Source: Anniella stebbinsi (lineage: Eukaryota > Chordata > Lepidosauria > Squamata > Anniellidae). From it: a DNA stretch of 64,000 bases. Shown one piece after another: positions 63,209 to 64,000 of the stretch (its first letter is position 1; each line of letters opens with the position of its first letter). The DNA lies in assembly GCA_029215795.1 (NCBI GenBank), contig JARDYH010000002.1:358510973-358574972 (forward strand). Direction: 5' to 3'. A program made the position numbers and the translations under genes. The notes under the pieces were generated by a model that made no database searches, was not told where the DNA came from, and saw only the letters and a list, made by a program, of their open reading frames with translations.

Positions 63209-63505
63209 TTGTGGTTTTTAACCATGTTGGCGGTCATGTGAACCGACCCACAGTCTGGAGTTTTCACCGTGCAGATGGCCCAGTGCAAACTGTCCAAAGA
63301 GAGAGGACAGCTGTAAGGCCAGAGGTATATCAATGCAGAACATCTCTCTACCACCACCACCATCAAGTATAAAGCTCTGTTAGATCCTTCCCCCATTGGC
63401 TTCCATGTCATAATCCATGAGGGGAACTATTCAGACTCCAAAGGCTAGGATGGCAGGGAACGGGTTGCCCCCACCTCATCCATGAGACATGATGGGGAAA
63501 GCGGA
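63209..63505. other. Intron sequence, nothing recognised
   Basis: I see no repeat or exon here. Confidence 0.4.
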
Positions 63506-63560
63506 GACAATACTGACCTAGACGGACCAATGCTCTGACTCAGAATAAGACAACTTCTTA
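63506..63560 (+). mobile_element. SINE 3' fragment (second tRNA-derived family)
   Basis: GACAATACTGACCTAGACGG, then CTGACTCAGAATAAGACAAC is the family's 3' end (TGATTCAGTATAAGGCAGC type). Confidence 0.55.
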
Positions 63561-63624
63561 CTACCAAGTGGTGATTTGAACCCAGGCCTCCCCAGTCATA
63601 CTGTTATACTCATAACACCAGGAG

Positions 63625-63740
63625 TGGGGCGAAAATCGAGCTTCAGGTGTTTTGGACTTCAATTCCCAGAAGCCCCTGCCAGCATGGCCAACAGTGAGGA
63701 ATGCTGGGAGTTGAAGTCCAAAACACCTGGAGATCTACTT
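63625..63740. repeat. Palindromic element, family G-like
   Basis: CAGGTGTTTTGGACTTCAAT, TCCCAGAAGCCCCTGCCAGC on the left. GAATGCTGGGAGTTGAAGTC, CAAAACACCTGGAGATCTAC on the right. Arms of about 45 bp. It sits about 120 bp from an MFS exon. Confidence 0.75.
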
Positions 63741-63857
63741 TCTCCCCACCTGTGCGATACACCATGCTCTCAACCTTGGCAGACCCTTCAACAGGAGAGG
63801 CCGAGGAGACAGAACGGGGACCTGGCTCTTCCCCACAAGAGGGAGATGTGGACCCAC

Positions 63858-63980
63858 CTTGCGTTCTCTCCCCCGTGACCTTAGAGAAGAGCGACACCTG
63901 GGAGACAGAGACGAAGGGCAGGCCCAGGACCTGCAGGAATATAGCCACCACCAGCTCCGGGAGAAAGACAGCAAAGGTAC
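63858..63980 (-). CDS. MFS transporter exon (MFSD8-like), upstream of 61157-61287
   Basis: This exon encodes, after a split first codon, TFAVFLPELVVAIFLQVLGL, PFVSVSQVSLFSKVTGERTQ, then opens the Gly codon finished in the next exon. Its length is 123 bp: 2 bases, 40 codons and 1 base. The acceptor TTTGTTTCCCACAG and donor CAAG|GTGGGT are good. The hydrophobic run LPELVVAIFLQVLGLPFVSV is one membrane helix, followed by SLFSKVTGERTQG, a cytosolic turn typical between helices 10 and 11 of MFS carriers. Together with exon 61157-61287 it gives an uninterrupted MFS C-terminal segment. The match of phase and topology across a 2.57-kb intron makes a real gene much more likely than chance frames. Earlier exons lie beyond base 64000. 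The family name is inference. Confidence 0.85.
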
Positions 63981-64000
63981 CTGTGGGAAACAAAGCACAT

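Larger units (their letters stand above)
61288..63857 (-). other. Intron of the MFS transporter gene (2,570 bp)
   Basis: It is bounded by donor CAAG|GTGGGT (minus strand, 63857 side) and acceptor TCTGCAG (61288 side). It is filled largely by transposons: a family G palindrome (61845), family J sequence, a family B MITE, and a family A MITE nested inside that. The intron class is GT-AG, phase 1. Confidence 0.75.

Overview
This window looks like non-coding, repeat-dense nuclear DNA of a vertebrate, most likely a squamate reptile (lizard or snake). The reasons are: CR1-type and L2-type LINE tails side by side, an R4/Dong-like LINE tail, tRNA-derived SINEs with a MIR-like core of the kind known from lizards, many short palindromic DNA transposons with 8-bp target-site duplications (TSDs), and long (GATA)n, (ATT)n and (GT/GA)n microsatellites. 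There are no operons, bacterial genes, rRNAs or functional tRNA genes. The species assignment is inference.

The only protein-coding gene I can support lies at the right edge, on the minus strand. Two consecutive exons (63858-63980, then 61157-61287) have consensus splice sites and matching phase. They encode the last membrane segments of a major facilitator superfamily (MFS) transporter, probably MFSD8-like. Upstream exons lie beyond base 64000, and the final short exon was not identified. Every other long open frame is either a LINE remnant or a chance frame through repeats.

Layout. 0-1.3 kb: CR1 tails. 1.6-9.7 kb: palindromic transposons, a CR1-like tail and a 528-bp GC-rich hAT-type element. 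10.3-16.7 kb: a cluster of the dominant 320-bp family, including one inserted inside a LINE. 18-21 kb: microsatellites, an L2 tail, an AT-rich single-copy stretch and an R4/Dong-like fragment. 22-25.1 kb: palindromes and (GATA)n. 26.7-28.8 kb: the longest LINE remnant, an L2-type reverse transcriptase with its YADD box. 31-35.6 kb: SINEs, palindromes and another L2. 36-48.5 kb: more of the same families. 48.5-57.6 kb: SINEs, a 703-bp hAT-type element with a strong internal hairpin, and a LINE-tail palindrome. 57.9-64 kb: the MFS gene, whose intron holds a three-deep nest of transposons.

The most striking signal is the dominant family, with 19 copies here. Full copies are about 320 bp with ends TAGGGTGACC...GGTCACCCTA and 8-bp TSDs, so they behave like hAT-superfamily non-autonomous elements. 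Each is a palindrome of palindromes: a half of about 172 bp is itself an inverted repeat, and two halves sit head to head. Solo halves and one copy retaining both central termini support a dimerisation origin. At least two other palindromic families here also have perfect 8-bp TSDs.
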